Source: Plotosus lineatus
Taxonomy: Eukaryota; Chordata; Actinopteri; Siluriformes; Plotosidae
Direction: 5' to 3'
Assembly: GCA_024760905.1 (NCBI GenBank)
Contig: CM045737.1
Coordinates: 11,143,726 to 11,207,725, forward strand
Length of the DNA stretch: 64,000 nt
This document shows, one piece after another, positions 55,519 to 64,000 of this stretch (position 1 is the stretch's first letter; each line of letters begins with the position of its first letter). The position numbers were made by a program, and so were the translations under genes. Under the pieces are notes generated by a model. It was not told the origin of the DNA, made no database searches, and saw only the letters and a list, made by a program, of their open reading frames with translations.

Positions 55519-57060
55519 TAGTCCTTCTCAAAAAATTTGCATAATTTGATAAAGTTCATTATTTTCTGTAATGTACTGATAAAAATTAAACTTTCATATA
55601 TTTTCATTGCACACCAACTGAAATATTTCAGGTCTGTTATTGTTTTAATTCTGATGATTTTGGCATACAGCTCGTGAAAACCCAAAATTCCTATCTCAAA
55701 AAATTAGCATATCATGAAAAGGTAGTCTAAACGAGCTATTAACCTAATCATCTGAATCAACCAATTAACTCTAAACACCTGCAAAAGATTCCTGAGGCTT
55801 TTAAAAACTCCCAGCCTGGTTCATTACTCAAAACCGCAATCATGGGTAAGACTGCCGACCTGACTGCTGTCCAGAAGGCCATCATTGACACCCTCAAGCA
55901 AGAGGGTAAGACACAGAAAAATCTCTGAGCGAATAGGCTGTTCCCAGAGTGCTGTATCAAGCCACCTCAGTGGGACGTCTGTGAGAAGGAAAAAGTGTGA
56001 CAGAAAACGCTGCACAACCAGAAGAGGTGACCGGACCCTGAGGAAGATTGTGGAGAAGGTCTGATTCCAGACTTTGGGGGACCTGTGGAAGCAGTGGACT
56101 GGGCTACAAGTGCCGCATTCCCCAGGTCAAGCCACTTTTGAACCAGAAACAGCGGCAGAAGCGCCTGACCTGGGCTACAGAGAAGCAGCACTGGACTGTT
56201 GCTCAGTGGTCCAAAGTACTTTTTTCGGATGAAAGCAAATTTTGCATGTCATGAAGTAATCAAGGTGCCAGAGTCTGGAGGAAGACTGGGGAGAAGGAAA
56301 TGCCAAAATGCCTGAAGTCCAGTGTCAAGTACCCACAGTCAGTGATGGTCTGGGGTGCCATGTCAGCTGCTGGTCCACTGTGTTTTATCAAGGGCAGGGT
56401 CAATGCAGCGAGCGATCAGGAGATTTTGGAGCACTTCATGCTTCCATCTGTTGAAAAGCTTTATGGAGATGAAGATTTCATTTTTCAGCACGACCTGCTC
56501 ACAGTGCCAAAACCACTGCTAAATGGTTTACTGACCATGCTATTACTGTGCTCAATTGGCCTGCCAACTCTCCTGACCTGAACCCCATAGAGAATCTGTG
56601 GGATATTGTGAAGAGAAAGTTGAGAGACACCAGACCCAACACTGTGGATGAGCTTAAGGCCGCTATCGAAGCATCCTGGGCCTCCGTAACACCTCAGCAG
56701 TGCCACAGGCTGATTGGCTCCATGCCACGCCACATTGAAGCAGTCATTTCTGCAAAAGGATTCCCGACCAAGTATTGAGTGCATAACTGAACATAATTAT
56801 TTGAAGGTTGACTTTTTTGTATTAAAAACACTTTTTTTTTTTTTTTATTGGTCGGATGAAATATGCTAATTTTTTGAGGTAGGAATTTTTGGTTTTCATG
56901 AGCTGTATGCCAAAATCATCAGGATTAAAACAATAAAAGACCTGAAATATTTCACTTGGTGCGCAATGAATCTAAAATATATGAAAGTTTAATTTTTATC
57001 AGTACATTACAGAAAATAGTGAACTTCATCAAATTATGCTAATTTTTTGAGAAGGACTAA
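55518..57060 (+). mobile_element. Tc1 transposon copy B, near full length
   Basis: Ends TAGTCCTTCTCAAAAAATTTGC and GCTAATTTTTTGAGAAGGACTA lie within TA repeats. A second inner pair (cctatctcaaaaaattagcatatcatga at 55690 and atatgctaattttttgaggtaggaa at 56862) gives the IR/DR layout of Tc1 elements. It has the complete 5' part missing from the copy at 17.1 kb. Confidence 0.95.
55841..56778 (+). pseudogene. Tc1 transposase, frameshifted
   Basis: It starts MGKTADLTAVQKAIIDTLKQ, the N-terminal paired-like domain, but stops early at 55926 where bases are missing. Later pieces: LTWATEKQHWTVAQWSKVLF then SDESKFCMS (first Asp; 56158-56254), SVMVWGAMSAAGPLCFIKGR and FQHDL (56300-56500), and NWPANSPDLNPIENLWDIVK to PTKY (56548-56778). 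A deletion after FQHD and one near 56090 add frame breaks. Family length is about 340 residues. Confidence 0.92.
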
Positions 57061-57345
57061 TATATATCGTTTTATTTATATATATCAGTTATATAGTGTT
57101 TTACTCTCGTGTTAATACGTCATTTCTGTGATCTTTGTGTTTACACTGTTTTATTGACTTTTGTAACCCTAAGCAAATCTGGTTGGTCAGAAGCGTAAGC
57201 CTACTAGCATGGGTTTAGTCTCATACACAGAGATGAATTAACTGTCTGCTCGGATCGGCATCATGCATACTCAGTTTAGATCTTGATCTTGATAGGTTAG
57301 GTGATACGTCGCAAGGACATTAATTCACCGCAAGTGTCAAGCTGA

Positions 57346-59127
57346 TTAGCAGGACCCCCTTACTATTTCGGCAAAAGATTTAGCTGGCTCCTTAGCAGCT
57401 GATATGGTGTTGATCAGGTCCGGTGGAAGCGAGTTCCAGTCTTTAATGGTGTTTGGCATGAAGCTGAACTTGTAGGTATCTGTTTTGGCTGATATCCGAA
57501 GAAAATGTTGACTATGCATAGTTTTGGTTGTTCTGGATGGTCGTTTTAATTGATCAGTTGGTAGGTTGGCTTTTTGATTAATGCCTTTACAAAATAGTAT
57601 AAGTCTGTTTTGTTTCCTTCTGTCTTTAAGGGGTTGTAACTCTAACTGGTGGAGAATTGATGTCATGCTACCCGGTTCAAAGCTATAGTTGGATGTTATG
57701 AATCTTGCTGATCTATTTTGGACTGCTTCAATTTTTTCTTGTAGAAATATCTGATGTGGATCCCATGCTGTAGATGCGTACTCAAGGACAGGTCTTATTA
57801 ATCCTTTGTATGCTTGTAGTTTCACATCTAAAGGGCACTTTGCTAGGTTTCTACGCAGTAGGCCAAGTGTACGGTATGCTTTGTTACAGATGTTTTCTAT
57901 ATGCTTCCCCCAGTTTAAATCGTTCGTGATAGTTACTCCAAGGTATTTGATGGAATCTAAAAATTCTAGCTCTTGACCTTTTAACTTGTAACTGTGTTTG
58001 ATAGTTTTCTTTCTTGAAAGGGTCATCATGTTGCACTTAATTGGTTGGAACCGCATGCCCCATTTCTCTGCCCAATTGCCTAAAGTGTCAATATCCTGTT
58101 GTAAGATGTTACAGTCTTCTTCTCTAGTTATATTCCTGTAGCAGACACGGTCATCAGCAAAAAGCCTGATGTCAGATGATACATCGGTTGCAATGTCATT
58201 TATATGCACCAGAAACAGAATAGGTCCAAGTATGGTCCCTTGTGGTACACCTGACACTACTTCAGCATCATTCGATTTTGCTCCATTTACCACCACGCAC
58301 TGAGTTCTCATTGACAGAAAGGAATCGATCCAGTTCATGATGTTCTTGGGTACTCCGTATTTATGCAATTTAGATTTAAGTAGTTCGTGTGGTACAGTAT
58401 CAAAAGCCTTTTCAAAGTCCAAAATGAAAATGTCCACTTGTTGCCTGTTGTCTATGGCCCTTGACCAGTCATCAAGTACATGTACAAGCTGTGTTTCACA
58501 ACTGTGGTGTTTCCTAAAGGCATGCTGTCGGTTATTTAGTATGTTGTATTTATCCAGATGTTTCATAAGGTTTGAACAGATGAGGTGTTCTAGCATTTTG
58601 CAAACTGTACTGGTCAGTGAGACTGGCCTATAGTTACTTGGTAAAGTTCGGTCATTCTTCTTATAGAGAGGGCAGATATTCGCTTTCTTCCATTCTGCTG
58701 GTATGGTGCCATAGTTGATAGATTGCTGGAAAAAGTGTGTAAGTATATCAGCAAAGTCTTGGCCAAGTTCTTTGAGTACTCTTGGGTGGATTCCGTCCGG
58801 GCCCATGGCTTTAGATGCGTTCAAATTCTTTAGCATGTTACAGACTCCTTGACTGGTGACATGTATAGGTTGCATTTGGTCAGCTATTGGTGATTCATGT
58901 TGGATTTGGTTGTACTCTGTCCTTGTAAAAACACTGGTAAACTGATTGTTAAGTGCTTCTGCTTTATCTTCGTCAGTCTCAGCAATGGTGCCCAGGTTTG
59001 TTTTTAGAGGTGGTATGCTCTGTTTATCTGACTTCTGGTTGTTGATATATCTCCAAAAGGGTCTTGGGTCTTTCTTTACATCTCCTATTAGGTTGTTTAC
59101 ATAATTATCGTGTGCTGACTGTACCAT
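57346..59127 (-). CDS. LINE ORF2: reverse transcriptase and C-terminal part, open
   Basis: 593 uninterrupted codons. Motifs in order: KDPRPFWRYINNQKSDK, NASKAMGPDGIHPRVLKELG, IPAEWKKANICPLYKKNDRT, SNYRPVSLTSTVCKMLEHLI, QHAFRKHHSCETQLVHVLDD, FILDFEKAFDTVPHELLKSK, VSGVPQGTILGPILFLVHIN and the catalytic RLFADDRVCY (FADD intact). LNWGKHIENICNKAYRTLGLL and YASTAWDP follow, the typical end of Jockey/CR1-group proteins. The frame stays open upstream of the first Met to about 59270 (PWINSEIKSLIRRRNK), where a 4-bp duplication separates it from the endonuclease. It may be translated poorly or not at all. Confidence 0.88.
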   Translation of the reverse strand: MVQSAHDNYVNNLIGDVKKDPRPFWRYINNQKSDKQSIPPLKTNLGTIAETDEDKAEALNNQFTSVFTRTEYNQIQHESPIADQMQPIHVTSQGVCNMLKNLNASKAMGPDGIHPRVLKELGQDFADILTHFFQQSINYGTIPAEWKKANICPLYKKNDRTLPSNYRPVSLTSTVCKMLEHLICSNLMKHLDKYNILNNRQHAFRKHHSCETQLVHVLDDWSRAIDNRQQVDIFILDFEKAFDTVPHELLKSKLHKYGVPKNIMNWIDSFLSMRTQCVVVNGAKSNDAEVVSGVPQGTILGPILFLVHINDIATDVSSDIRLFADDRVCYRNITREEDCNILQQDIDTLGNWAEKWGMRFQPIKCNMMTLSRKKTIKHSYKLKGQELEFLDSIKYLGVTITNDLNWGKHIENICNKAYRTLGLLRRNLAKCPLDVKLQAYKGLIRPVLEYASTAWDPHQIFLQEKIEAVQNRSARFITSNYSFEPGSMTSILHQLELQPLKDRRKQNRLILFCKGINQKANLPTDQLKRPSRTTKTMHSQHFLRISAKTDTYKFSFMPNTIKDWNSLPPDLINTISAAKEPAKSFAEIVRGSC

Positions 59128-59278
59128 TGCATTTACTTCTTTTCTGAGGTTTTGCCATTTCTGTTTTAATTTTAAGCTCTTAGTCTTTTTGTAGGTGGCA
59201 TGTGTCTTATTTCTCCTTCTAATTAGTGACTTAATTTCGCTGTTTATCCATGGTAGAGACTGTTTACTTCTCGATGTT

Positions 59279-60151
59279 TTAGTTAGTTGGTATATTGGAG
59301 TTGACTGTCTCGCTTACAAAGTTTATCTGCCAGTTTTCTTCTACTGATCTTTTGTTATGGTGACCATTGAAGTATTTGTCTGTTGTAAATTTCCTTGCTA
59401 CCTCTCTCATCTGGTTGTAGTTACCTTTAGAGTATTGATAGAATGTTCTCTTAGGTATTTTTTTCCTTGGTATTGTACATTTTAAGCTGGCTTCGATGAT
59501 ATCATGATCACTTAGTTTATCTGGTGAGTTGATATTTGAAAACTGACCTGGGAGTGACGTAATGAAGAGGTCCAGTGTATTTTTCTCTCTCGTTGGAAAT
59601 GTGATCAGTTGTTCTGCCCCCGTCTCATTCATGATATCAATTAGCAGTTGTCCATCTCTATCTGACAGGCAATGTCCAGTGTCCTTGTGTAGCTGTGTTT
59701 TCCAGTCGATGTTTCGGTAATTGAAATCGCCTAGTACGTGGAAATTTGTCTGTTGGTTTGGTTTGCCAAGGCTTCTGATTTTATCAAGTTGTTCTTTGAG
59801 TTGATTTATGTTGTCTTTTGGTGTATCTGGTGGTCTATACCAACTTCCTATATAGTGATGTTTGCCGTGAATGGAAAACTTGCACCAAACTGACTCGGAT
59901 CCATTTTGTAGTGAGTTTACTGGTGATGATTCAAGGTGTTGTTTTACCAACAGCATAGTGCCTCCTCCATGGCATGTTCTGTCATTTCGGTATATGTCAT
60001 ACTCAAGGCTTTCAGGGATGAGTTCATTTGACTGTATACTATTGTCTATTTTTGTTTCTTGTATGGCTACTACCTCTGGGTGTTCTGTACTCAAGTATGC
60101 TTGTAATTCCAATTTTTTACCTCTTAGTCCATTGATGTTCATTGAAATCAT
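59279..60151 (-). pseudogene. LINE ORF2: APE-type endonuclease part
   Basis: 290 codons starting MISMNINGLRGKKLELQAYL. Endonuclease landmarks: VVAIQETKID (Glu of the metal site), GGGTMLLVK, SWYRPPDTP, FHVLGDFNYRNIDW (D-x-N) and LSDHDIIEAS (the SDH motif). All catalytic positions are present. The frame ends at TAA created by the tandem duplication TAGTTAGT (59280-59287). The protein would otherwise run on into the RT part. Confidence 0.88.
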
Positions 60152-60249
60152 TTTAATTTTGCTGGTGAAATGGTTGTTTTTTACACTCTGATTTTCCTGG
60201 TGGCCTGATAGAACTGTGAATCTATTATTACAAGTTGTCGTTGTTTGAG

Positions 60250-60515
60250 AATGTTGTTGTCAGGTTGTTGTTCTCACAGTTTGGGCATATCCATATACAG
60301 TTTGAGGCCTGGATAACTTTGTATTCCTCCTCAGAGACTGTTGTGCAGGTGTTGTGTATCCACATTTTGCAGTTGTCGCATTCAATGGCTGGATCTTGGT
60401 TTGTGACATTACCTTCGCATATGCCACATGGCGCTATGCAGTTGCTGCAGTACCAGTTGATGTCGCTGGCTTGTAGCTCTGTGTATTTTAAATTATGTTG
60501 TAATATGAAAACTCT
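60250..60515 (-). pseudogene. PHD finger of LINE (ORF1 end or ORF2 leader)
   Basis: The - strand reads NWYCSNCIAPCGICEGNVTN, then QDPAIECDNCKMWIHNTCTT and ASNCIWICPNCENN. This gives the C4-H-C3 spacing of a PHD finger (CGIC…CDNC…H…C…C…C), followed by two stops at about 60215. PHD fingers bind histone tails and are known in ORF1 of CR1-type LINEs. The 5' start is not visible. Confidence 0.75.
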
Positions 60516-61011
60516 CTGCTCTGTTGGTGATTGACAGTATCAACAACAATATCAACATTAATTTCAAATAAATTAAATTCAAGCAAAATAATTTCAAATC
60601 GATAAATTTTCACCAAATTCACTCATCAAATATCAAATACAGTATCAAATATAACCTTTAACATTCTCTATGATGCGATCTTTCTGCTTGTAAATGGTTC
60701 CGATGGACATTGTTTGATATATTTGAAATTATTTTACAATGTTATGTTTATAATTGATTTAGGGGTGTTTTATGAGATACAGTAATGGTATTTATGGATG
60801 TATAGTACAGTATGAGCGTCATACTTCACACTTCATACGTCACTGTAACAACTTGCGTTCACTTTCAACTTATGTTCGGCCGTCTGGAACCAATTAAAAA
60901 CGTAAGTCGGGGAGCGTCTGTATATGTTTATAATGTGTGTGTATATATAGTATGTTTATAATGCACAATAAATTTAAAATTTAACATGTTTGTAATTTCA
61001 CAACTTTCTTT

Positions 61012-61344
61012 CTTTCCTTTCGGCTTTTTTCCCTTTCTCGGGAGTCGCCACAGCAAATCATCTGATTCACATATTTGATTTTTTTTTTACATCGGATGCC
61101 CTTCCTGTCACAACCCTTTTGCAAGGGACAGAAACACACTGACGGCTTTGCAGCGACTCTTTACGAAAGTCAGCAATGGTTCTTTTACATGAACCTCTCA
61201 CCATTGACAGTGAGAGACATGGCCTGCCTTTGATAACCCAGTTAGCTGCATTGGGGGGGACAGTGACAACCTTGTGGGGACTCGAACTCCCAACCTTAGG
61301 ATCAGCGATCCTGCGCCCTAACCACTAGACCACCACCGCCCCCA
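61012..61344 (-). mobile_element. Complete tRNA-derived SINE with RTE-like tail
   Basis: Read on the - strand: gggggcggtggtggtctagtgg (A box), tgggagttcgagtcccc (B box), a body with ggttatcaaaggcaggccatgt and accattgctgactttcgtaaag, then gttgtgacaggaagggcatccgatgt and a tail …gatttgctgtggcgactcccgag…gccgaaagg. The last two blocks also occur in the RTE LINE at 34.9-38.3 kb (5' region and 3' end). Confidence 0.9.
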
Positions 61345-61592
61345 TTTCCCATATGTTTCTAATGTTTAATATGTTTATACTTTACAATTAATTAAAATTT
61401 TAACTTATATTAATGTTTAATGTCAATACGTTCCTTTTATTTGCACCTCAATAAATTATTCCAGACTAAAAACCATGCACACAAGTCCAAAACACAGTGA
61501 TTATAACTTTAAAACTTTATTACATGAACAGGAAAATGGAAAAAAATAAAGTGAATGAACTGGAATAATTTTCGTAGAAGTGACTTCCTTGA

Positions 61593-61948
61593 ATGCAGCC
61601 ATGAGGTGGGGGGGCCACTAACCAGTGTCTCTCCCCCTCACGCCGGTCCCAAGCCCGGAGAAATGCAGAGGGTTGTGTCAGGAAGGGCATCCGACGTAAA
61701 ACCAATGCCAAACTTTTATGATGCAAATCAGAAGTATTACCCCTATACCGGATCGGTCGAGGCCCGGGTTAACAACGACCGCCATCAGTGCTGTCAATCA
61801 ACAGGGCGCTGATGGAAATTGGACTACTGTTGGTCGAAAAAGGTGGAGTCAGAAAAGAAGATGCAGAGGACAGGGTGAGATGGAGGCGGATGATTTGCTG
61901 TGGCGACCCCTGAAGGGAGCAGCCGAAAGTAAAAGAAGAAGAAGAAGA
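61593..61948 (+). mobile_element. Internally deleted RTE (5' region joined to 3' end)
   Basis: It begins atgcagccatgagg as the RTE at 34891 does and contains gttgtgtcaggaagggcatccgacgtaaaa…ggatcggtcgaggcccgggttaacaa. At about 61842 it passes straight into gaagatgcagaggacagggtgag…gctgtggcgacccctgaagggagcagccgaaagtaaaagaag, the RTE 3' end. All coding sequence is absent. A perfect 17-bp duplication AGAAGTGACTTCCTTGA (61576-61592 and 61949-61965) flanks it. Confidence 0.93.
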
Positions 61949-62218
61949 AGAAGTGACTTCCTTGAGTGTTCCGCAAGTCTTCCGTGTTATCCGCAACCAT
62001 TCTGTAAACATTCCGCATGTATTCCTCAAACCTTACGTGGGGGATTCTGTGGCCGCTTTTGACCACCCAGAGGGAGGAATGTTCACGGAACGTTCACGGA
62101 AGACTTGTGGAATAAAAGGAACGATCACGGAACGTTTGCGGAAAGTACGGAACGTTTGCGGAAGGACTGCGGAACGTGATGGAACACTGTCGGAAAATTT
62201 TTCTGTGAACGTACTTTT

Positions 62219-62240
62219 GAACATGCTTAAAAGCATGTTC
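62219..62240. repeat. Perfect palindrome in the element's right arm
   Basis: GAACATGCTT and AAGCATGTTC are separated by AA. Flanking ccgacagtg…/ gaaaattttt…cagaaaattttgg stretches extend it into a larger imperfect hairpin (about 62190-62258). Confidence 0.9.
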
Positions 62241-62387
62241 GCAGAAAATTTTGGCCTGTTGGAAGAGGAGGAATACCTCCGGAATTGTACGAAAGGACAC
62301 GGAAGATGACGGAATGAGTGAGGAACATTGTCGGATGACTACGGTTTTGCTTCCGCAAGTCTGCCGCACTCCAGTGAAATGGGAGTA

Positions 62388-62590
62388 TTAAAGATTGCTT
62401 AAGAAGCATTCATGTATTCAGAATGGGGGGGGAAGGACAACGCAACTTATTGTGTAATCCTTATTTGTTCATGTTACATTTGAGGCAAGTCAGAAGACTC
62501 ACCTGAGAGCACATCTATGCATGATGTGTTTACCCATGATCCCATTCTTTGCATGTCACAAAAAGAGCTGAACATGTGTTATCCGCTTAA
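62388..62590. other. Intergenic, nothing recognised
   Basis: Short non-coding stretch between the TTA-flanked element and a SINE fragment. Confidence 0.4.
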
Positions 62591-62591
62591 A

Positions 62592-62749
62592 AAGGATCCA
62601 TTGTGGTTAGCGTGTCTGCTTTACAGTAAGAAGGTCCTGGGTTCGAGTTCCAGGCTCCGGTGTTTCTGTGTGGAGTTTGCATTTGCATGAGTTTCCTTCG
62701 GATACTCCGAATTCCTCCTCCCACATTCCAAAGCCATGTACAAACAGAT
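62592..62749 (+). mobile_element. SINE head fragment, HE1-like, cut by a transposon
   Basis: A/B-box head (ttgtggttagcgtgtctgc…aagaaggtcctgggttcgagttccag), then gtgtggagtttgcatttgcatg and cacattccaaagccatgtac. It ends where the Tc1-like terminus starts. Confidence 0.75.
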
Positions 62750-64000
62750 TCCAAAAAAGTTGGGACACTAGACAAATTGTTAATAAAAACTGAATGCAAT
62801 GATGTGGAAGTGCCGAATGGTGTCAACAAATCTCAATAAAGTTGGGATCGGGCTATTTTCTCCACGGTGAGACATCCCCTCTTCTTCTTACAACAGTCTG
62901 CAAACGTCTGGGGACCGAGGAGACAAGTTTCTCAAGTTTAGAAATAGGAATGCTGTCCCATTCTTGTCTAATACAGGCCTCCAACTGTTCAACTGTCTTG
63001 GGCCTTCTTTGTTGCACCATCCTCTTTGTGATGCGCCAAATGTTCTCTATAGGTGAAAGATCTGGACTGCAGGCTGGCCATTTCAATACCCGGATCCTTT
63101 TCCTGATGATGATGTAATTAATGCTGCATATGGTCTGGCATTGATGATTATCATGTTGAAAAACACAAGGTCTGCTCTGAAAGAGACGACGTTTGGATGG
63201 AAGCATACGCTGTTCTAGAACCTGAATATACCTTTCTGTATTGACGATGCCTTTCCAGATGTGCAAGCTGCCCATGCCACACACACTCATGCAACCCCAT
63301 CACACATGCAGGCTTCAGAACAGAGCGCTGATAACAACTGGGATAACAACTTGTCCTCTTTAGTCAGGATGACGTTGCATCTCAGTTTTCCATAAAGAAC
63401 TTCGAATCATGATTCGCCTGACCACAGAACAGTTTTCCACTTTGCCACACTCCATTTTAAATGACCCCTGGCCCAGAGAAAACGCCTACGCGGGTCCTGT
63501 TTATAAATGGCTTCTTCTTCGTACTGGAGAGTTTCAGCTGGCAACAACGGTTGGCACAGTGGATTGTGTTCCCCGACAGTGGGTTCTAGAAGTATTGCTG
63601 AGTCCATTCTGTAATTTCCCTTACAGTAGCATTCCTGTTTGTGGTGCAGTGCCATTTAAGGGCCCGAAGATCACGGGCATCCAGTATGGTTTTTCAGCCT
63701 TGGCCCTTACTTAGAGATTGTTCCAGATTTTCTGAATCTTTGGATGATGTTATGCACTGTAGATGATGATAACTTCAAACTGTAACTTTTTGCTGGGAAA
63801 CACCTTTCTGATATTGCTGTACTATCTTTCTGCGCAACATTGCGGGAATTGGTGATCCTCTACCATCTTTGCTTATGAGAGACACTGCCACTCTGAGAAG
63901 CTCTTTTTCATACTCCATCATGTTGCCAATGGACCTCATTAGTGGTAATTGGTCTTCCAGCTGTTCGGTATAAGTGCAATTGACCTTTCCAGCCTCTTAT
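62750..64000 (-). mobile_element. Tc1-like transposon, continues past the window
   Basis: The left terminus is aaacagattccaaaaaagttgggacac, a common fish Tc1-type end. It is followed by caatgatgtggaagtgccgaa and a reversed transposase region. The right end is outside the window. Confidence 0.85.
62853..63655 (-). pseudogene. Tc1-like transposase, frameshifted
   Basis: On the - strand, 63655-63407 contains FLWARGHLKWSVAKWKTVLW then SGES, where SDES is expected, so the first catalytic Asp is Gly. After a frame break, 63290-62853 reads MSVCGMGSLHIWKGIVNTER, FQHDN (second Asp), LKWPACSPDLSPIENIWRIT (third acid, E) and VSSVPRRLQTVVRRRGD. The N-terminal part lies in 63700-64000 with further stops. 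Inactive. Confidence 0.88.

Larger units (their letters stand above)
57281..60545 (-). mobile_element. CR1/Jockey-type LINE with PHD finger
   Basis: On the - strand, in order: a PHD-finger coding stretch (about 60510-60250), an APE-type endonuclease (60151-59279), a reverse transcriptase (to 57346) and a short 3' region ending in (GATCTT)n-type repeats at 57281-57296. It is 3.2 kb and probably 5'-truncated. The clade is inferred from domain order (PHD, EN, RT) and residue pattern; CR1-like elements are known to carry PHD fingers. Confidence 0.82.
55301..60920. mobile_element. Inverted-repeat element with CAGACGCTCCCCGACTT ends
   Basis: The left end CAGACGCTCCCCGACTTGCG and the right end CGTAAGTCGGGGAGCGTCTG pair as inverted repeats; TA follows the right end. 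The terminal design (CAG…CTG with an ACTTACG-like core) is that of the Tigger-like elements elsewhere in the window. The interior is taken up by (AT)n, a Tc1 copy and a CR1-like LINE. Confidence 0.8.
54846..62387. mobile_element. TTA-flanked inverted-repeat DNA element with iterated CGGAACGTT motifs, host of a nest
   Basis: The left end TACCCCCATTTCACTGGAGTG and the right end CACTCCAGTGAAATGGGAGTA are inverted repeats (20 of 21). TTA is duplicated outside (54843-54845 and 62388-62390), as in PIF/Harbinger-type insertions. The two surviving arms (54846-55290 and 61966-62387) are dense in cacggaacgttcacggaa-like motifs. Everything between them is later insertions. No transposase from this element was found, so the superfamily is inferred from the target duplication only. 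Confidence 0.75.

Noticed and set aside
1..64000. CRISPR arrays, prokaryotic operons, riboswitches
   Set aside because: The tandem repeats are microsatellites and the genes have introns; nothing here is of bacterial or archaeal type.

Overview
The window looks like nuclear DNA of a ray-finned fish, most likely a teleost. It has vertebrate genes with short exons and long introns, dense (CA)n/(TG)n and (AT)n microsatellites, several Tc1-like transposon families, tRNA-derived fish SINEs, and RTE-, CR1/L2- and R4-like LINEs. The species cannot be fixed from the sequence alone. There is no bacterial-type gene, operon or CRISPR array.

Two host genes are supported. The first is the 3' part of a dynamin gene on the + strand, seen as six exons between 3504 and 42811. 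The exons join in frame with consensus splice sites and total 906 nt (301 codons plus stop). They encode the end of the PH domain, the GTPase effector domain (GED) and a short proline/arginine-rich tail. The GTPase and middle domains must lie upstream of base 1. The second is pigc, on the - strand (50129-51010), about 7.3 kb past the dynamin stop. It encodes the PIG-C subunit of the GPI-GlcNAc transferase in a single coding exon, with a probable untranslated 5' exon and an ETS/CRE-type promoter near 53.9-54.1 kb. Human PIGC also sits antisense at the 3' end of DNM3, so the dynamin is best read as dnm3.

Nearly everything else is transposable elements, often nested. 1-14 kb: dnm3 introns with SINEs, two decayed Tc1-like elements (4.2-6.9 kb), a SINE pair in inverted orientation (8.1-8.6 kb), a 90-bp hairpin (10.4 kb) and a Tigger-like element (12.7-13.5 kb). 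14-26 kb: a THAP-domain remnant, Tc1 remnants, Tigger-like elements and an R4-like LINE on the - strand with a tRNA-like sequence at its 5' end. 28-43 kb: further dnm3 exons, a Tigger-like element (28.2-29.6 kb), and a 5-kb Tigger-like element (33.8-38.8 kb) that contains an inverted LTR pair, a SINE and a nearly full-length RTE LINE, itself split by another SINE. 43-54 kb: Tigger-like copies with CENP-B-type helix-turn-helix remnants, a hAT remnant with a BED finger, an L2-like LINE end and pigc. 54.8-62.4 kb: a nest built on an element with a TTA target duplication, holding another inverted-repeat element, a Tc1 copy, a CR1-like LINE with a PHD finger, a SINE and an internally deleted RTE. 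62.7-64 kb: a Tc1-like element running off the window.

No clearly new biological system was found. The most informative signals are target-site records showing that SINEs and a mini-RTE share integration features with the resident RTE, a CR1-like LINE whose ORF2 is broken by one visible 4-bp duplication, and a family of elements with iterated CGGAACGTT-like subterminal motifs.
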